A DNA stretch of 64,000 bases, from contig NC_056042.1 of the NCBI RefSeq assembly GCF_004379255.2, positions 29,925,928 to 29,989,927 on the forward strand, written 5' to 3'. Position 1 is the first letter of the stretch. Each line of letters opens with the position of its first letter. The translations under genes were made by a program, and so were the position numbers. The notes beneath the pieces are model-generated. The model worked only from the letters and a program-made list of their open reading frames with translations. It was not told where the DNA came from and searched no databases. This document shows, piece by piece, positions 31,031 to 44,141 of this stretch. Origin of the DNA: Salvia splendens. Its lineage: Eukaryota > Streptophyta > Magnoliopsida > Lamiales > Lamiaceae.

Positions 31031-34010
31031 TGTGGCTGTAAATTGATCTAATGTTTTAAGAGCTGTGAAATTATATTTTGGGATACCTTTACGTTAAAAC
31101 TGAAGTAGATTTTGAGTGCTTTTTTACTCTTACAAGTTTTCCTTTGTTTGTTTGGGTTGAAATATAGTAGTAGTATGGATATGAATATAAATATAATGTA
31201 TTTCAGTTAATATTGCGTCTTCAGCTATAGAATAGCAATGATGTTTTGAGTCGCATCAATAGATCCTATTCCCACGACCGAAGCAAATGATAGAAATAGA
31301 TAATTAGACTTAGGAAGTCATGTCGAAAAAAGATTTTTATAAGATAAATAAATTACGCCTTTGACAAATTTACTATCGATTGAAGAAAGTTGTTACTTCC
31401 GTAAGATAAATTATGCCTCAAATGTTATGTCAAAGTTAAAGAAAGCTTTTTTTTCATATGACAAATTATGCCTTAATAAATGTTTTTGGATTAATGTATT
31501 ATTTTAAGGGTAAAATTTTTTTTAAAAAAATTATGAAGTTTAGATCAAATTCTTGTTCTATAACTCTTAACAATTGATTATCAATATAATTTTTCAAATT
31601 TCAAACTAACAATTATTTGAAATCGTTGTACTGTGACCCAAAGGCCCAAACTATAGGCCCAAGTTGCTGGTTAAAGAAAATTCAGAATCAACCCAACAAT
31701 AGACTGATTAATAAATTGGTAAATCCACAAATTTGTCTCACATCAATTAATACAATGATAGTGTTTTCGAAATTTGCAGGATGTGTCCATCTTGAATTCA
31801 ACTCAGGTCTCAACTAATTTTCTTGAAACCGATTGTTAAATATGCTATAGATTCGTATTTATTGCCTCCCATTATAACGTTTAGGGTTCTCATAATAAGC
31901 TTGATATAAGGGTTTAATGTATGTTATATTATTGTACATGAATGTTTATGAAAATGTTAATGTTGATTAAATTTATGCATAAATTTACAGGTGCACCATT
32001 GTGTATAACTAACTAGTTTTTAAAGTTTTATAATTGTAAAATAGTGCTCCAGTACTTTTGAATAAATAAGACTAACAAAGTGAAGAAACATCTTTTGAAT
32101 TACATACACTTAACATGATGAGCTGGGGTTGTAATTAGGAAATAATTGGCCAACTTGAAAATAGATTAAGGTTTTGAATAATGAGTGTATAATATTCGGA
32201 CATGAAATCAATTGACTATCTGCTAATCATTGAATGATAGATAATCAAATTTGATCTTACATTTTTTGGGTTAATTCGTGCATCTTTTGTAGAGGTGGGC
32301 CCCTTAATGTCTTCAATTTTTGCACCAAATCTTGGTTGGGGACAGCTTCAGAATCATTCAAATGTACAGTGCATATTAGTAGTAGTTTTAAAATAAAATA
32401 GATAAATAGTTCAGGTGTTGCTAATACTAGAAAATGACCTATTTTATTAGCACAGATATTTACTATAAATAGATAGAGATTAATTTTTATTAAAAAAATA
32501 TGACCATTTCATATTTTAACATAACATGTCGATCGCTTAATATTGATCTCGAGACGTTATTGAAAACATATTAAAAAATTGTGTAGAAATTTATACGAGT
32601 AAAATTTAACATGTATGATATCAATGAATAAAATTGTAGTACGAGATTCACCCTATATAAAAACTATCTGATGTGAATTATTCAATATAGTTAAAACATC
32701 ACCAGCAATAAAAGTGAAGCAACTCAATCATACAATTTAGATTAAATGTTCAATCAACTTTTAAGTGGACGTTATCACAATCTAATATCTATATCTGCTT
32801 TTTTATGCCTTCACTCTTTAGATCTCCTTAATTCTTACAAGTAATAATAATTGCTTTACTTTAGATTCTTTGCTTTAATCATAACTACTATCTAACTTTT
32901 ATTTTCATCATCTCACAATCTGCATTTAGATTGAGCTTTTTCGTCATTATATTAGTAAAATATAGTATGATTGAAGGATTTCTAAGGATGTCGATGAACT
33001 CATGTTTGTTAGGATATTTATGGTCACTTGTTTTATGTGTGTTTGAATTGAGATTAATTTTCTTTTATATTTTGATGAAATGAAGATTCGTCAATAGTTA
33101 AGTGATGATGTATTTTGTGTCAATATAATTTTTTTTTATAATCTATGCAATAATTTGTGTACCCTAAATAAAAAAAGTATTGGAACCGTCACTATCTCCA
33201 CCTAACATCCACCGTTATGAAATTTTGGATCTTTTTTTAATTTATTGAAAAAATAAACAAAAAAGTACACCTTTGTTCGTGCGTGGTAGCCACTATCCAA
33301 AGTTTCACTATACTTTTGTTTCAATTATGTGAGCAACATTATACTGTTTAACGTGCGTTCAAAATAAAATAAAACTGTTATTTGTTTAAAGATTTTATAA
33401 TTGCTGAAATAAATTTGATTCACCAATAAAGACGAATAAAAAAGATACTTCCATCCATGTTGTGGGTCCTGCATTTCGTCATAACCCAAAGTCTCTGATT
33501 ATTTCTACTATAGTTATAGAGATTATAATACAAATGAAAATGAATTATAATAGAATTTGAAATAAAGCAGACAAACAATGTCCGTAATGAAGATGACACT
33601 CTGTAAGTGGACACTTTGTGTTGAGGGAAATTCTTGTATTAGATCCAAGTAAATTCACTCTTCTCCTATGTTTAAGAATAACAAATACTCCTAAGGGGTG
33701 TGATCCTACTCCTAATATAAGTAGTTAATATTCTTATTATTGGATTCATTAAAATTATGGTTATTAAAACAAAAGCCAAATTCTTAGTGAACCCACTATA
33801 CATCAAACCAAATCTATTGTTGTAAATTTCGACGCAAATAAGACCTTTATTCACTTCCGATAGTACTCAACTAATTTATTAAATTAATTTTTGTTCCATG
33901 TGTATAACTACTGCATAAATGGTTGGAATAACTAATCTAATGCTTATATTTTTATTTGAAAAAAATGAAAATTTAAAAAAATAAAAAAGAGCTTGCATAC
34001 CATCGGTTGG
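31031..34010. other. Gene-free AT-rich intergenic stretch
   Basis: No gene, terminal repeat or structured RNA could be supported in these 3 kb. Short open frames have random-looking translations. Confidence 0.55.
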
Positions 34011-34016
34011 CTATTA

Positions 34017-35069
34017 GAGTGTCCACAATGGGGGAGCCGCGGCCTGCGGCTCGGCGCGGCCCCCCATTGCAAAGGCCGAGAGCCGGGGAGGTGAGGCGAG
34101 AATCGTGGCTGAGCCACGGCCGCGGCCTTCACGCGGCTGAGCCGTGTGAGCCGCGGCCCTCCCATTGCAAGGGCCGTGAATCGCGGCTGGGCCGCGGAAA
34201 ATTATTATTATTTTTTTTTTTAATTTTCAAAATTTTGTTATAAATATACTACATTTCCACTCCATTTTCCAACTCCATTTTACTCCCATTTTCCTCCAAT
34301 CTTCCCTTCCAACTTCAATTTAACCTTGTAATTATTGATTCCGACGATGAACAATTCCAACAAGCGGTAGATCTAGAGTTCCAAAACCTTGTTGCGGCGG
34401 TGCAACGTGAAGCGGAAGAGGCAGAAGAGGCGGCGGAGGCGGCGGTTGAGGCGGCGGTGGCAGTTGGCCGGCCATTCCATCATCGGCGATTTTTCGATCG
34501 TGATCATGTCGGGGCAGACCGCAGGTTGATGGAGGACTACTTCAACGACAACGCCCGTTATCCGCCATGGAGCCCATACAGGTGGGTGTACCACGTAGTA
34601 ATGAATACTTGATCCAGAGGTACACCGATATGCGGAGCCAAATATCGCATGATTCACTGCAGGTTGATATGGTTGAAGAGGTCTGGAACCGTAGAAGGGG
34701 CGCTGCAGAGTGATTTGGGTTTCCGGCTTGTTGTTTTTAAATTATGTCACTTTCGTTGTATAATTTTCCTATTTCAATATAATACAACGAAGTTATTGTT
34801 ACATTTTTTATAGGTTGTGAATTTTCTAATTTACGATCCACATTATTTTACTTTAATTAAATTTATAAATATCATAAATTTAAAACTAATAAAATTTATT
34901 AGACTTAAATTAAAAAATAATATTAAAAAAATAAACAAATTAATTTTTTTTAAAGAGGGCCACATTTGGTGGCCCTTGTTATTTTTGATAGTTTTGTTGA
35001 CTTTACCATTACGGAAGCCACATGAGAGCCACGAATGGTGGCCTTCAAGGGCCACCATTGTGGACACTC
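34017..35069 (+). mobile_element. Deleted Harbinger element (1,053 bp)
   Basis: GAGTGTCCACAATGG at the left and the same motif read inward from 35069 are flanked by TTA (34014-34016, 35070-35072). GAGCCGCGGCC-type repeats fill the left subterminal zone. It contains a collapsed transposase (34342-34713). Confidence 0.88.
34342..34713 (+). pseudogene. Harbinger DDE transposase, internally deleted
   Basis: The N-terminal part reads EFQNLVAAVQREAEEAEEAA... then HHRRFFDRDHVGADRRLMED and YFNDNARYPP, the conserved entry of plant Harbinger nucleases. It then jumps directly, out of frame, to a C-terminal piece ending QVDMVEEVWNRRRGAAE. The whole HTH and DDE core is missing. The join is near 34560. 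Confidence 0.75.
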
Positions 35070-35072
35070 TTA

Positions 35073-35659
35073 CAACGTTCTTGTGAGTGGAAGGGCCACG
35101 AATTTTGTACAAATACTTTTTGAAACAATAGTAGAGTACACAACTACGACTTTGATTCTCTCCGCCCCATTTTAGTTTATTTGTTCTCTCTTATTATGCT
35201 CGAACAAACTCGATGTAAGAGTTCTAATTTAATTTTATTGGAGCATATGTAATGATACAAAGTTCTCACTAATAAGAACAAAAAATAGACATATCAAATA
35301 TACTTTTGATATTAAGATTTAAATGGACAAATTATCCAAACAAAAAAGATGTACAAGTTTTTTGATATCACTGGCTCCGGGCTAAACTTTCTTTGGCTTC
35401 AGTGACCTTGTTAGGTGATAGGGCTACGACAATAGCATTTATCACCATTGAACGGCACTAACTATCTCACCCACCGCTTCTATAGGAAATGGTATACGTT
35501 CGTCAAGATGATTTCACACCCAACAAAGGCCAAAAGACCTTGTTTTGAACATAAATAGAAGTTGCAACTTTAAAATTCTTATTTAGGTGAATGCAAATCT
35601 TACACATAAGCTTTTAATTGTCTTGAAAATGGTATATTTAATTACTACTATCACTTTAC
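35073..35659. other. Gene-free spacer between two Harbinger remnants
   Basis: AT-rich. No gene or repeat with clear boundaries. Confidence 0.55.
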
Positions 35660-35662
35660 TTA

Positions 35663-36955
35663 TGGCACCTACAGTGGGGGGGACAATGTGCGCGGACGAT
35701 GGACGATGCGTCGTCCTCGCCCGACAAATAGTCCGCGGAGGAAGTGCGGACGATATGGCATCGTCCGCCCACTGTGGGCGACGCGGACGATGCAACGCGT
35801 TTTTGTTTTTTTTTGAATTTTGTCTATTTATTAAATCTCGTTTCTCATTCTATTTTTCATGCGAACATTTCTTGCATCTCTCATTCTCTCATCCCTCACA
35901 TTTCTCCATCTCTCACAAACAAAAATGAACCACGACGACGACCGGAGTTCCTTTAGGGCGGTAGTCCGACCTTGACTCAAGCCTTAAATGCAGCCGTTCA
36001 AGACGCAATGGCGGAATGCTTAGCCGAAATGCAGCGCAAGGAGGCTGAGGCGGCGGCGGAGCAGATCCCCAAGCCTATTCGACGTCGGACGTTTGTCCTC
36101 CGCGAATATGCCGCAGCTCACGAACGTCTAGTTGCAGACTATTTTGCCGAGCAACCACAGTGGGGCCCGACTGTTTTCTGTCGCCGGTTTAGAATGCCTC
36201 GTTACCTTTTTCTCAGCATTGTCCAGACGTTGGAGTCACGTGATGAATACTTCCAGTATCGGGAAGATGGCATCGGCAGACCCGGACTTACGCCGTTGCA
36301 GAAGTGCACGGTTGCACTCCGTAAGTTGCCCTACGGCACCACGGTTGACATGTTCGACGAGTACCTCCACGTCGGAGAGACAACAGGCCACGAGTGCCTG
36401 AAGAGATTTTGTAGGGGAGTTGTGGAGGCGTACATCGACACATATTTGCGAAAGCCGACTGCTGTAGATTGCCAGGGCCTGATGAAGATGCACGAGACGG
36501 CGCACGACTTTCCTGGGATGCTAGGGAGCATCACCGATTGGACCGATGATGAAGGTGCATCTAGCTCCTCCAGCACGGCGACCGCGCCCCCGCTCAAGGA
36601 TTATCGACGGGTTTCAATGAGGTTCTATTTAGACATGCCTCAATGCGCAACCAACAAGACCATGCTCAGCTTATGAACGACATGATTGAAGAAGTGTGGG
36701 CCAGTAACCGTCGTCGCTGAGTTTGCGTATTTTTTTAATTCGTATTGTAATGTATTAATTTTATAAATGAAATGAAGGTTTTCCCCAATTTTTGTATTTA
36801 TTTAAATATTCAAATAAAAGAAAATGCTTAGGGAGCCACTTAGAACGGATTATAGGGCGCCCCACTGCAGGTGAACGGATAGGAGGATAAAATGCTGATA
36901 TGACAGTGCATAGAGCGGGCTTTAGGGCGCACCTTAGAGCCCCCTATTGATGCCC
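35663..36955 (+). mobile_element. Deleted Harbinger element (1,293 bp), second family
   Basis: The left end TGGCACCTACAGTGGGGG and inward-read right end GGGCATCAATAGGGGGC are flanked by TTA (35660-35662, 36956-36958). A left subterminal block has GCGGACGAT repeats. It holds a partly deleted transposase (35924-36720). Confidence 0.8.
35924..36720 (+). pseudogene. Harbinger DDE transposase with core deleted
   Basis: ATG at 35924 (MNHDDDRSSF) is followed by a frameshift near 35960. The next frame holds REYAAAHERLVADYFAEQPQWGPTVFCRRFRMPRYLFLSIV, then GLTPLQKCTVALRKLPYGTTVDMFDEYL with LHVGETTG, the HTH-like N-terminal half of a Harbinger nuclease. After HETAHDFPGMLGSI the protein jumps to a C-terminal linker (TDWTDDEGASSSSS), losing the DDE triad. 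A second frameshift near 36640 precedes the end (LMNDMIEEVWASNRRR, stop at 36718-36720). Catalytically dead. Confidence 0.85.
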
Positions 36956-37120
36956 TTAGTCGGAGATTACAAACGTTATTGATATTATTAAATAAGAAGA
37001 AATAGAGACATTACCTCGAATTCAAAGGAATTTCCATGTGAAACAAATTTGAATTTCTTTCTGTTTGGGGACTAAGTTTAGGACCCACTAAATTATGCAA
37101 TGCCATTAATTTGTTGTAGT

Positions 37121-37660
37121 TAGGGCTGGCAAATCGTGCGGATTGGGTCGTTATCGGGTCAACCTGATAATGACCCAACCCAATAAGGCCTAACCTGAAT
37201 CCGACCTGTTAAGGAAACTATAAATCCGAACACGAACCCGACCTGCTACCTTCAAATCCGAACACGACCCGCACCCGACACGAACCCGTTATCGACACGA
37301 TATAATATGGGTTGACACGACACGATAACAACCCGAACCTGATATTACACGATTAAACCTTAATTTTTAACCTAATTTACACAATTAAAATTCGTTTTAT
37401 ACTATTTAAACCTAATTTATAAGAAATTAAAAAAATAAAGTAATATATATATTTTTAAATAATAATAAAAATAATAATATTATTTCTTAATGGGTTACCC
37501 GTATCCGACCCGCATCCGACCCGAACCCAACCCGAAATTATCGAGTTCTTAATGGGTCAACCCGATAAGGACACAGATCCAATAAGACTTGACCACAACC
37601 CAATAATTTCATGCGAATTCGTGTCAGATTATCGTGTCGTGTCAAAAATTGCCAGCCCTA
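37121..37660. mobile_element. hAT MITE (540 bp) with perfect 8-bp target duplication
   Basis: TAGGGCTGGCAA...TTGCCAGCCCTA inverted ends are flanked by GTTGTAGT (37113-37120 and 37661-37668). Subterminal ACCCGA(A/C)CC and GACACGA motifs surround an AT-rich centre. Non-coding. Confidence 0.92.
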
Positions 37661-38060
37661 GTTGTAGTACAAATTATCACGTTTCATCTTTGTCTCTGGG
37701 ACTGGTCCTGTCTCTAATGTTAAAGCCATTAATATCCAGCTACAACTCATCAATAAATTCTTCTCGAAAATTCTACCATAATTTAATTCATATAATTTGA
37801 TTCAATTAAATAAAGAATAACATTTATTAATCACCGCCTTGTCAGTCCACAAATACCACTACTCGCTTAGCGTTTTTAACTTTTTGTGCAGTTTTCTTGT
37901 TAGAAATGAGAATAGTCTAATTTATTGATTAATAAATTTGCAATTATTTTCTTGATTCCCCCACGACTTTTCATAGAATATTCACATCATATATTCGCTA
38001 TATATTTATCATTTTTTTTATATATTTAACTCTACTAACCCTACTAACTCATTAATCCAA

Positions 38061-38186
38061 TGTATTAAAAATATTAACACGGTGACATTAAAATGTCAAT
38101 ACATAATATTAACACAGTATATTGAAATTCAACAAAATTATGTATTGACATTTTAATGTCATCGTCGTGATGATATTTTTAATACA
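38061..38186. repeat. Strong hairpin (about 47-bp imperfect stem)
   Basis: TGTATTAAAAATATTAACAC..GTGACATTAAAATGTC..AATACATAAT at 38061-38107 is the inverted copy of 38137-38186, with a roughly 30-nt loop. It may be the core of a small foldback MITE or a small-RNA precursor. It lies about 450 bp upstream of the auxilin-like gene start. Confidence 0.75.
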
Positions 38187-38633
38187 CTGCGTTGATGAGT
38201 TAACAATTTAAATAGTTAGTAATTAATCACACCCTTATTAGTACATATTAGTATTTATTTTATTATTATTTTATACTTCTTCGTCCTACAAGAATATATT
38301 CTTATATTGCTTCCTTTTATTTTACTAATTTTACGTTAAAAATCATCTCGAATCTGAAATGCATATTTTTTGAGGATGAAAGCTGTGCACGTTTAATTAA
38401 ATGCAATCATTCATGAGAGAGATGTATAAATTACATTACATAAATAAAGCGACATTAAAACAGTTTCCTATTTCTCTCTCTTTCCTTCCTTCTCTCTTCG
38501 TGTTGTCTGTCAGTCTGTCTGACTTGGAGAGTTTTTTCTCAACAGACAAATTACTTCACGACGAAGAAGAGAAGAAGGAAAATCAAACTGAACGCAAAAC
38601 CCTAACGGAAGAAGATCGAACCTATCGATTTCC

Positions 38634-41600
38634 ATGGAGTCGCTGTCTCGACCACCGCACAGAAGAAAGCACTCCTCCTCTTCATTCTCCCGCAGAAACC
38701 CCTACGCCGACTTTGTGCTCTCCGGAGGCGATAAAGCAAAGTGTCAGCCTGTCGAGTACGCCGAGATTTTCTCAGGTTCTTCTTCCATTCCGGTTCTCGA
38801 TCTTTCCGGTTTGAGCAAACCGGACGGTTGCCGGAGCTCCGAGCTCGATTACTCCAACATTTTCGGTGCTAAGGCTGGTGACGTGGCCTTGACTCATGAG
38901 CAGCTGTTCAATAAGAAAACCAAAACGCGGTGAGTATCTGTGTTTTTTGTTTATGCGCGTTTTTTTAAAATTTAATCATCCCAAACGGTTTGATTTTTTT
39001 TACTGTTGCGTTTATGTATTTTGATTTTTGGATTGTTTGTTGTGAGTTTGTATGATTTGTTGGTCGGTTCATTTAATTTTTCCTGTCAGAGTTTGCATAA
39101 AATATATACTCCTTATTTTGGTTTTTGGCAGTAAATGATTCTATCTTTGCATTTTCTCCAAGTTTTTCTTTTAGTTTTTGGCAGTGAATGATTCTATTCT
39201 ATGTTTGCATTTGCATCTAAAAACGAGAAACGTTATGTTGCTGTGATAAAGAGGACTGTCGTTTAGCAGTGGTTCTGTTTGTGATTGTAATTTAGCTATC
39301 CTTCTTTTTTCACATGGAAAAATATTGTTGAGCATATCAACATCTGAAGTATGAATATATGTGCTTGCTTCTTCTTTATGTGTCTTCCTTGCTTGTGTTA
39401 GGCCTAACACTCGGAGAAAGTTGTCGTTTTGTTTTTTAGTTTATTTGGTATTAAGGGGTGCATGAGTGAATATATGAATTAGAGTGGGGAAATGAAGTGT
39501 GCTATGATTTTGATCATCTTTAGTTGTGTCCTTTTATTTGATAATGTTAAGGAAAACATTTGTTTGGTGACATTTTCTTGAATTCTTTACATTACTGTAA
39601 TAGGATTGCGGCAGATTCAGATTCTCCGTTTCCAGGAAAGGCCAAAAGCTCATTAGGTGGTAATGGTCTTCAGCAGCAATTTAACTTGTCATTTAACAAG
39701 ACCAGTCAAAGAAGTAGCAATGAATCGAATGGGAAAACACATATAGCACCGCTTCAAGCTGTTCCTGGTTTTACTCACTTTGTTGATGATGGAACTCCTC
39801 AACCGCAGAAGAAAGAGGGTGATACCCCTGTTCTTGTAGTGAAACGTGAAGTTAGCCGGACCTGGAGTTTCAGTACTGGCCCTGATGCAACTAAGGTTAA
39901 AGGTGGATTAAGTTCTGAAAAGTCACGCGCACCGGATAAGTCATGTTTACCAAATTTTGCTTCTAAAGATTCTTCTGTAGAGATTGGTGGTGAAAATTCA
40001 CCGCCTCTCTCTGATGAGGAGTTGGATGAAAATTCAGATGCTGCCAAATCCATTGCTGCTTTGAAGAAAGCCATAGAGCAGGCTCAGGAAAGTATGAGAC
40101 TTGCTAAAACAATTATGCAAAAGAAAAGAGAAGGTACTAAAGATGGTTCAAGGGCCAGGAGGTCTAAGGGTCGGTCAAAGGTTGAGGTCCTTGAGGATGA
40201 GAAGGAAACTCGGACTGAGCATGCGTCTGGTGGTTCGAAGGAGAACAATTTGAAAGGGAAAAATCACCGATTAGATCCTACAGTCCATGTGCTCAGCAAG
40301 GTTGGTGGAAGATCTGATCCAGTCCTTAGTCATAGTGACAGTCTTCTAAATGCTCGGAAGGCTAATGTGGAATCAGTCGTGGAGATTTTTAAACCAACTA
40401 ATGAGCATGCATCTGGTCTTTCGAAGGAGAACAATTTGGAAGGGAAAAATCAGCGATTAGGTCCTACATTCCATGTGCTTGCTGAGGTTGATGGAAAATC
40501 TGATCCAATCCTGAGTCGTAGTGACAATCTTCTAAATGCTAGGAAGGCTAATGTAGAATCAGTCATGGAGATTTTCGAACCAGCCAATGATCATGGAGAT
40601 GCATTTGTTGAGGTAGATAAGAATTCTACTCCAACTTGCAGTCAGAGTGGGTCAATTAACACCAAGAGAAAGGATGAAATGAACAATATCAGGCAAAATG
40701 TTGGGGTATCTGAACTACATGGACAGACAACTGATATTCCCGGATTAGCAGAAACTTCAGTTCTGGAATCTGGGAAGGTAGACTGCAATGCTAGCTCAAC
40801 AATGCATCAAGCAGAAAGGCCTGAAGTTTTTTCTAAAAGGATAGAAAGTGCGGAGAGCACTTCTAAGAGTCTGCAAGAGCTGGAGCAGAGGCCTAATGAG
40901 GATGCTGTGGATCAGTGTCAGGCAACTGTTAGTCCTGTAAATGAACCTGCAGAACTTCTGGAACAGTTGGAAAGAGTCTTAAGTGTTTCTGGAAGCACAC
41001 AAGAGCAGGAGAAGATTATGCATGGAAATGGACATTTGAGGATCAGCCAAGAAAACAAGCCACCCGAGGATACTGGCTGCATTGTTGATAAGAAAATGTA
41101 TGAGAAGAAATTTGTGGAGCATGAAGAATCGTATTTGGCTGAACATTTGACAATGCGCAGATCTAATTTCAATACTTTCCGTAATGATTTACTAATTCTG
41201 GCTGAGGAAAAGATGGTCGATCAAGCACACATCGATAAGCAGCCTGAAAATTACTCTGAGTGGAAAGAAGATGGCCAAGATTCACAATTCAGTGATGAAG
41301 AAGAAAATGCAATGGTGCAGAACGAGGAGATTATATGGTATGAGAGTGAACTGCAGCTGGAGGAATCTGTGGAGGAAAATGGAAGTGAGAGGGAGCCTGG
41401 AATCGTTCCAGTAGTTGCAGAAGCTGCGGCTAAGGTGGACATGGTTTTCAAGTCAGAAATTGATGACGAGAAACTGAAATTTGAACTTGATGAAGTTAGT
41501 CAAACCGTGCCTGGAATAAATGGGGAGAATGAGGTAGCAATGAGATGTATGGATGCATCAGAACTTGAGGCAATTGAGACCATACAGATAGGAACAAATG

Positions 41601-44141
41601 GTGATGATAAGGTTCAGAATGGTAGAACTCCTTTAGATGTTGAGGAATTAAATCATACTGATGGAGCAGCAGATAGAAGGAATAATCTTCCAGACATTGG
41701 TCAGGAATTAAATGATTCTGCTTCTCAAAAGGATAATAGTGAAGCCTTTGCTATCCATTCAAATGATCGTGGCACCATTTTCAGCAATAGTCATGGTGTT
41801 AATACTTCAACCTTCTTCAGTAGGACTTCAGAACCTTGTAGTGCTGACAACGAAGCAGAACAATATGGAGCAGTTCTTAGAGGCTGTGAAGAGAACTATA
41901 GCTTGCCTCTAGAAACTGAAGAGGAAAATGAGGCAGATAAACAGTTTGAGGTGGAGGTAAATATAATGGCTGGAACAGATAGCTTGTGTGGATGTTCCTC
42001 TGCAGAGAAGTTTACGGATGTCCAAGTGAACAATACTTATGACGGGTTCTCTTCCGATAGCAAGTCTACCTGTTTCGTTTTAACTAATGTGGATCAAGAG
42101 AAAACACTGCCAAACAATGAGGATATGTTCAAGACAGCTACTGAGATTCATAATGCTGCGAACACCAATATGCAAAATTTTTCTGAGCGACATATTTCTA
42201 CTGATAACCAGTTGGAAAGAATTGATACCACAAATGTAATGCCAGATATGCGGCAAAACTCAGAGAACAGTGAGGAATCTCAATCAACCTCAAAAGTTGA
42301 AAGTGTAGATGAGGTATCAGCTGATGAGTCTCCAGCTTGTAGAGATAATGCAAAAGACATATCCTCAAACAAGGAAGAAGGAAAAGTTGATCTTGATATG
42401 AAGTCTGATGAAAGAGTAAATGCTGCAAAACAAAGTGGATGTCTGAACTTCAAAGACCAAACTCACCTCTCTCAAACAAATTCTGAACCTAAAGAGATGG
42501 ACAAATCTCCAGAAGCTGAAAGGGATATAAAAACAGGTCAACACGTGGAAGAAAATATCCAGAATCTTGGCAGAACCTCAATCTCAGAAAATAAAGATGC
42601 CAAAGGAAATGAGCAGGATTGTGAGATGGATTCTTGGCAAAGGATTGAAGCCATTAGGAGAGGAAGAGAACGGGAAAAAGATAGAATTGCTGCTGAGAGA
42701 GAACGGGAAAAGGATAGAATAGCTGTTGAAAGAGCGATTCGAGAAGCACGTGAGAGAGCTTTTGCTGAAGCTCGAGAAAGGGCAGAAAGAGCTGCAGTAG
42801 AGAGAACAGCAGCTGAAGCTCATCGGAGAGTTAATAGGGAGGTACGGGAAAAGACTGTGAAGGCATCCTTAGGGACTAGGCCATCAGTTGATAAGGCATC
42901 CACTGAAGCCAAGATCAGAGTGGAACGTGCTGCTGTAGAAAGAGCAACAGCAGAGGCACGTGAACGTGCTCTAGAGAAAGCAATGTCTCAAAAAAATTCC
43001 ATGGGCTCTAGAGGACAGACTGCAAAATATAATGCAGAAAGGTCTTCAAGTTCTTCCAGCAATAATGGATTGAAGCATAGTTTCTCATTCTCTGTGAGTA
43101 TCAGTTTTGTCTGTTTTGCTTGTGACAAATACTTTGATTAAATACGGAAGACTAACTTAGTTGTCTTGTAGGATTTGGAGAAATCTGATGGAACCATCAC
43201 TGAATCAGCAAAGAGATGTAAAGCAAGTTTAGAGAGACACCAGAGGATAATGGAGCGAGCGGTAAAGCATGTTCCATTGATTCTTGTGACTAAAAGCTAA
43301 CACCCCCTCCCCCCTCCGAAAAAATAACTTAATGTCTGAATATCTTGCCAGGCAAAGGCCCTTGCTGAGAAGAATACGTATGATCTTCTTGCCCAGAAAG
43401 AGCAGGATGAGAGAAGTGTAATGTTTTAATTCGATAAGTTTACAACAAAGCAGAAGTTCAGTGTATTGCTTATTGACTTTTGATTTGTACTAAAATGTTT
43501 CTTCTTATTGCAGAGATTAGCTAAATCTCTTGATGCTGATATAAAGAGATGGGCCACAGGAAAAGAGGGGAATTTGCGTGCACTACTCTCGACTCTACAA
43601 TATGTATGTGCTAGCTCTCCACATCCAGAACTGAATAAACTATCACAATAGTTTGCATTCCATTCAGTTCCATTACTTGCATCAACTTTGTGAAATGTGA
43701 AAACTCATTCCTATCTACTGAACGAACCTCTATTATGTTGATTGGTCTTCACCTGCAGATTCTTGGACCTGATAGTGCCTGGCATCCTGTCTCACTGACA
43801 GACATTGTTACTGCTGCTGCTGTAAAGAAAACATACAGGAAAGCAACTCTTTGCGTACATCCTGACAAATTGCAGCAACGAGGAGCTAGCATTCAACAAA
43901 AATACATATGTGAAAAGATTTTTGATCTTCTGAAGGTATGTTGCCAGATATCTTTTGGAAACGAGAATTCATGAATAATGGAATATGTTACTGCTGGAAA
44001 ACAACTGATTTTCTTGTATGATCATTCGTTTCTTCATTTACTGATACTTAGTCAAACAGCCTATGTTTCTTGTTTGGTAATGTACTGCTGCTCTATCAAA
44101 CACAGGTCGCATGGAACAGGTTCAATTCAGAGGAAAATTAA
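38634..44141 (+). CDS. AUL1: Auxilin-like J-domain protein (seven exons, 1,414 residues)
   Basis: Exons 38634-38929, 39604-43093, 43172-43261, 43352-43417, 43514-43603, 43759-43935 and 44106-44141 join in frame with GT-AG borders. The N-terminus has short YAEIFSG and LDYSNIFG motifs typical of plant auxilin-likes. A long acidic, low-complexity middle is encoded by exon 2 and includes a 62-residue tandem repeat at 304-427. A Glu/Arg-rich coiled coil spans about 1110-1240. The C-terminal J domain (about 1330-1414) has the HPD tripeptide at 1378-1380 and ends [11 protein letters not shown]. Auxilins recruit Hsc70 to uncoat clathrin-coated vesicles; the HPD is the Hsc70-stimulating site. A C/T-rich 5' leader precedes the ATG. 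Length fits AUXILIN-LIKE1 rather than the shorter JAC1. Converges on the DAR GTPase gene downstream. Confidence 0.88.
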
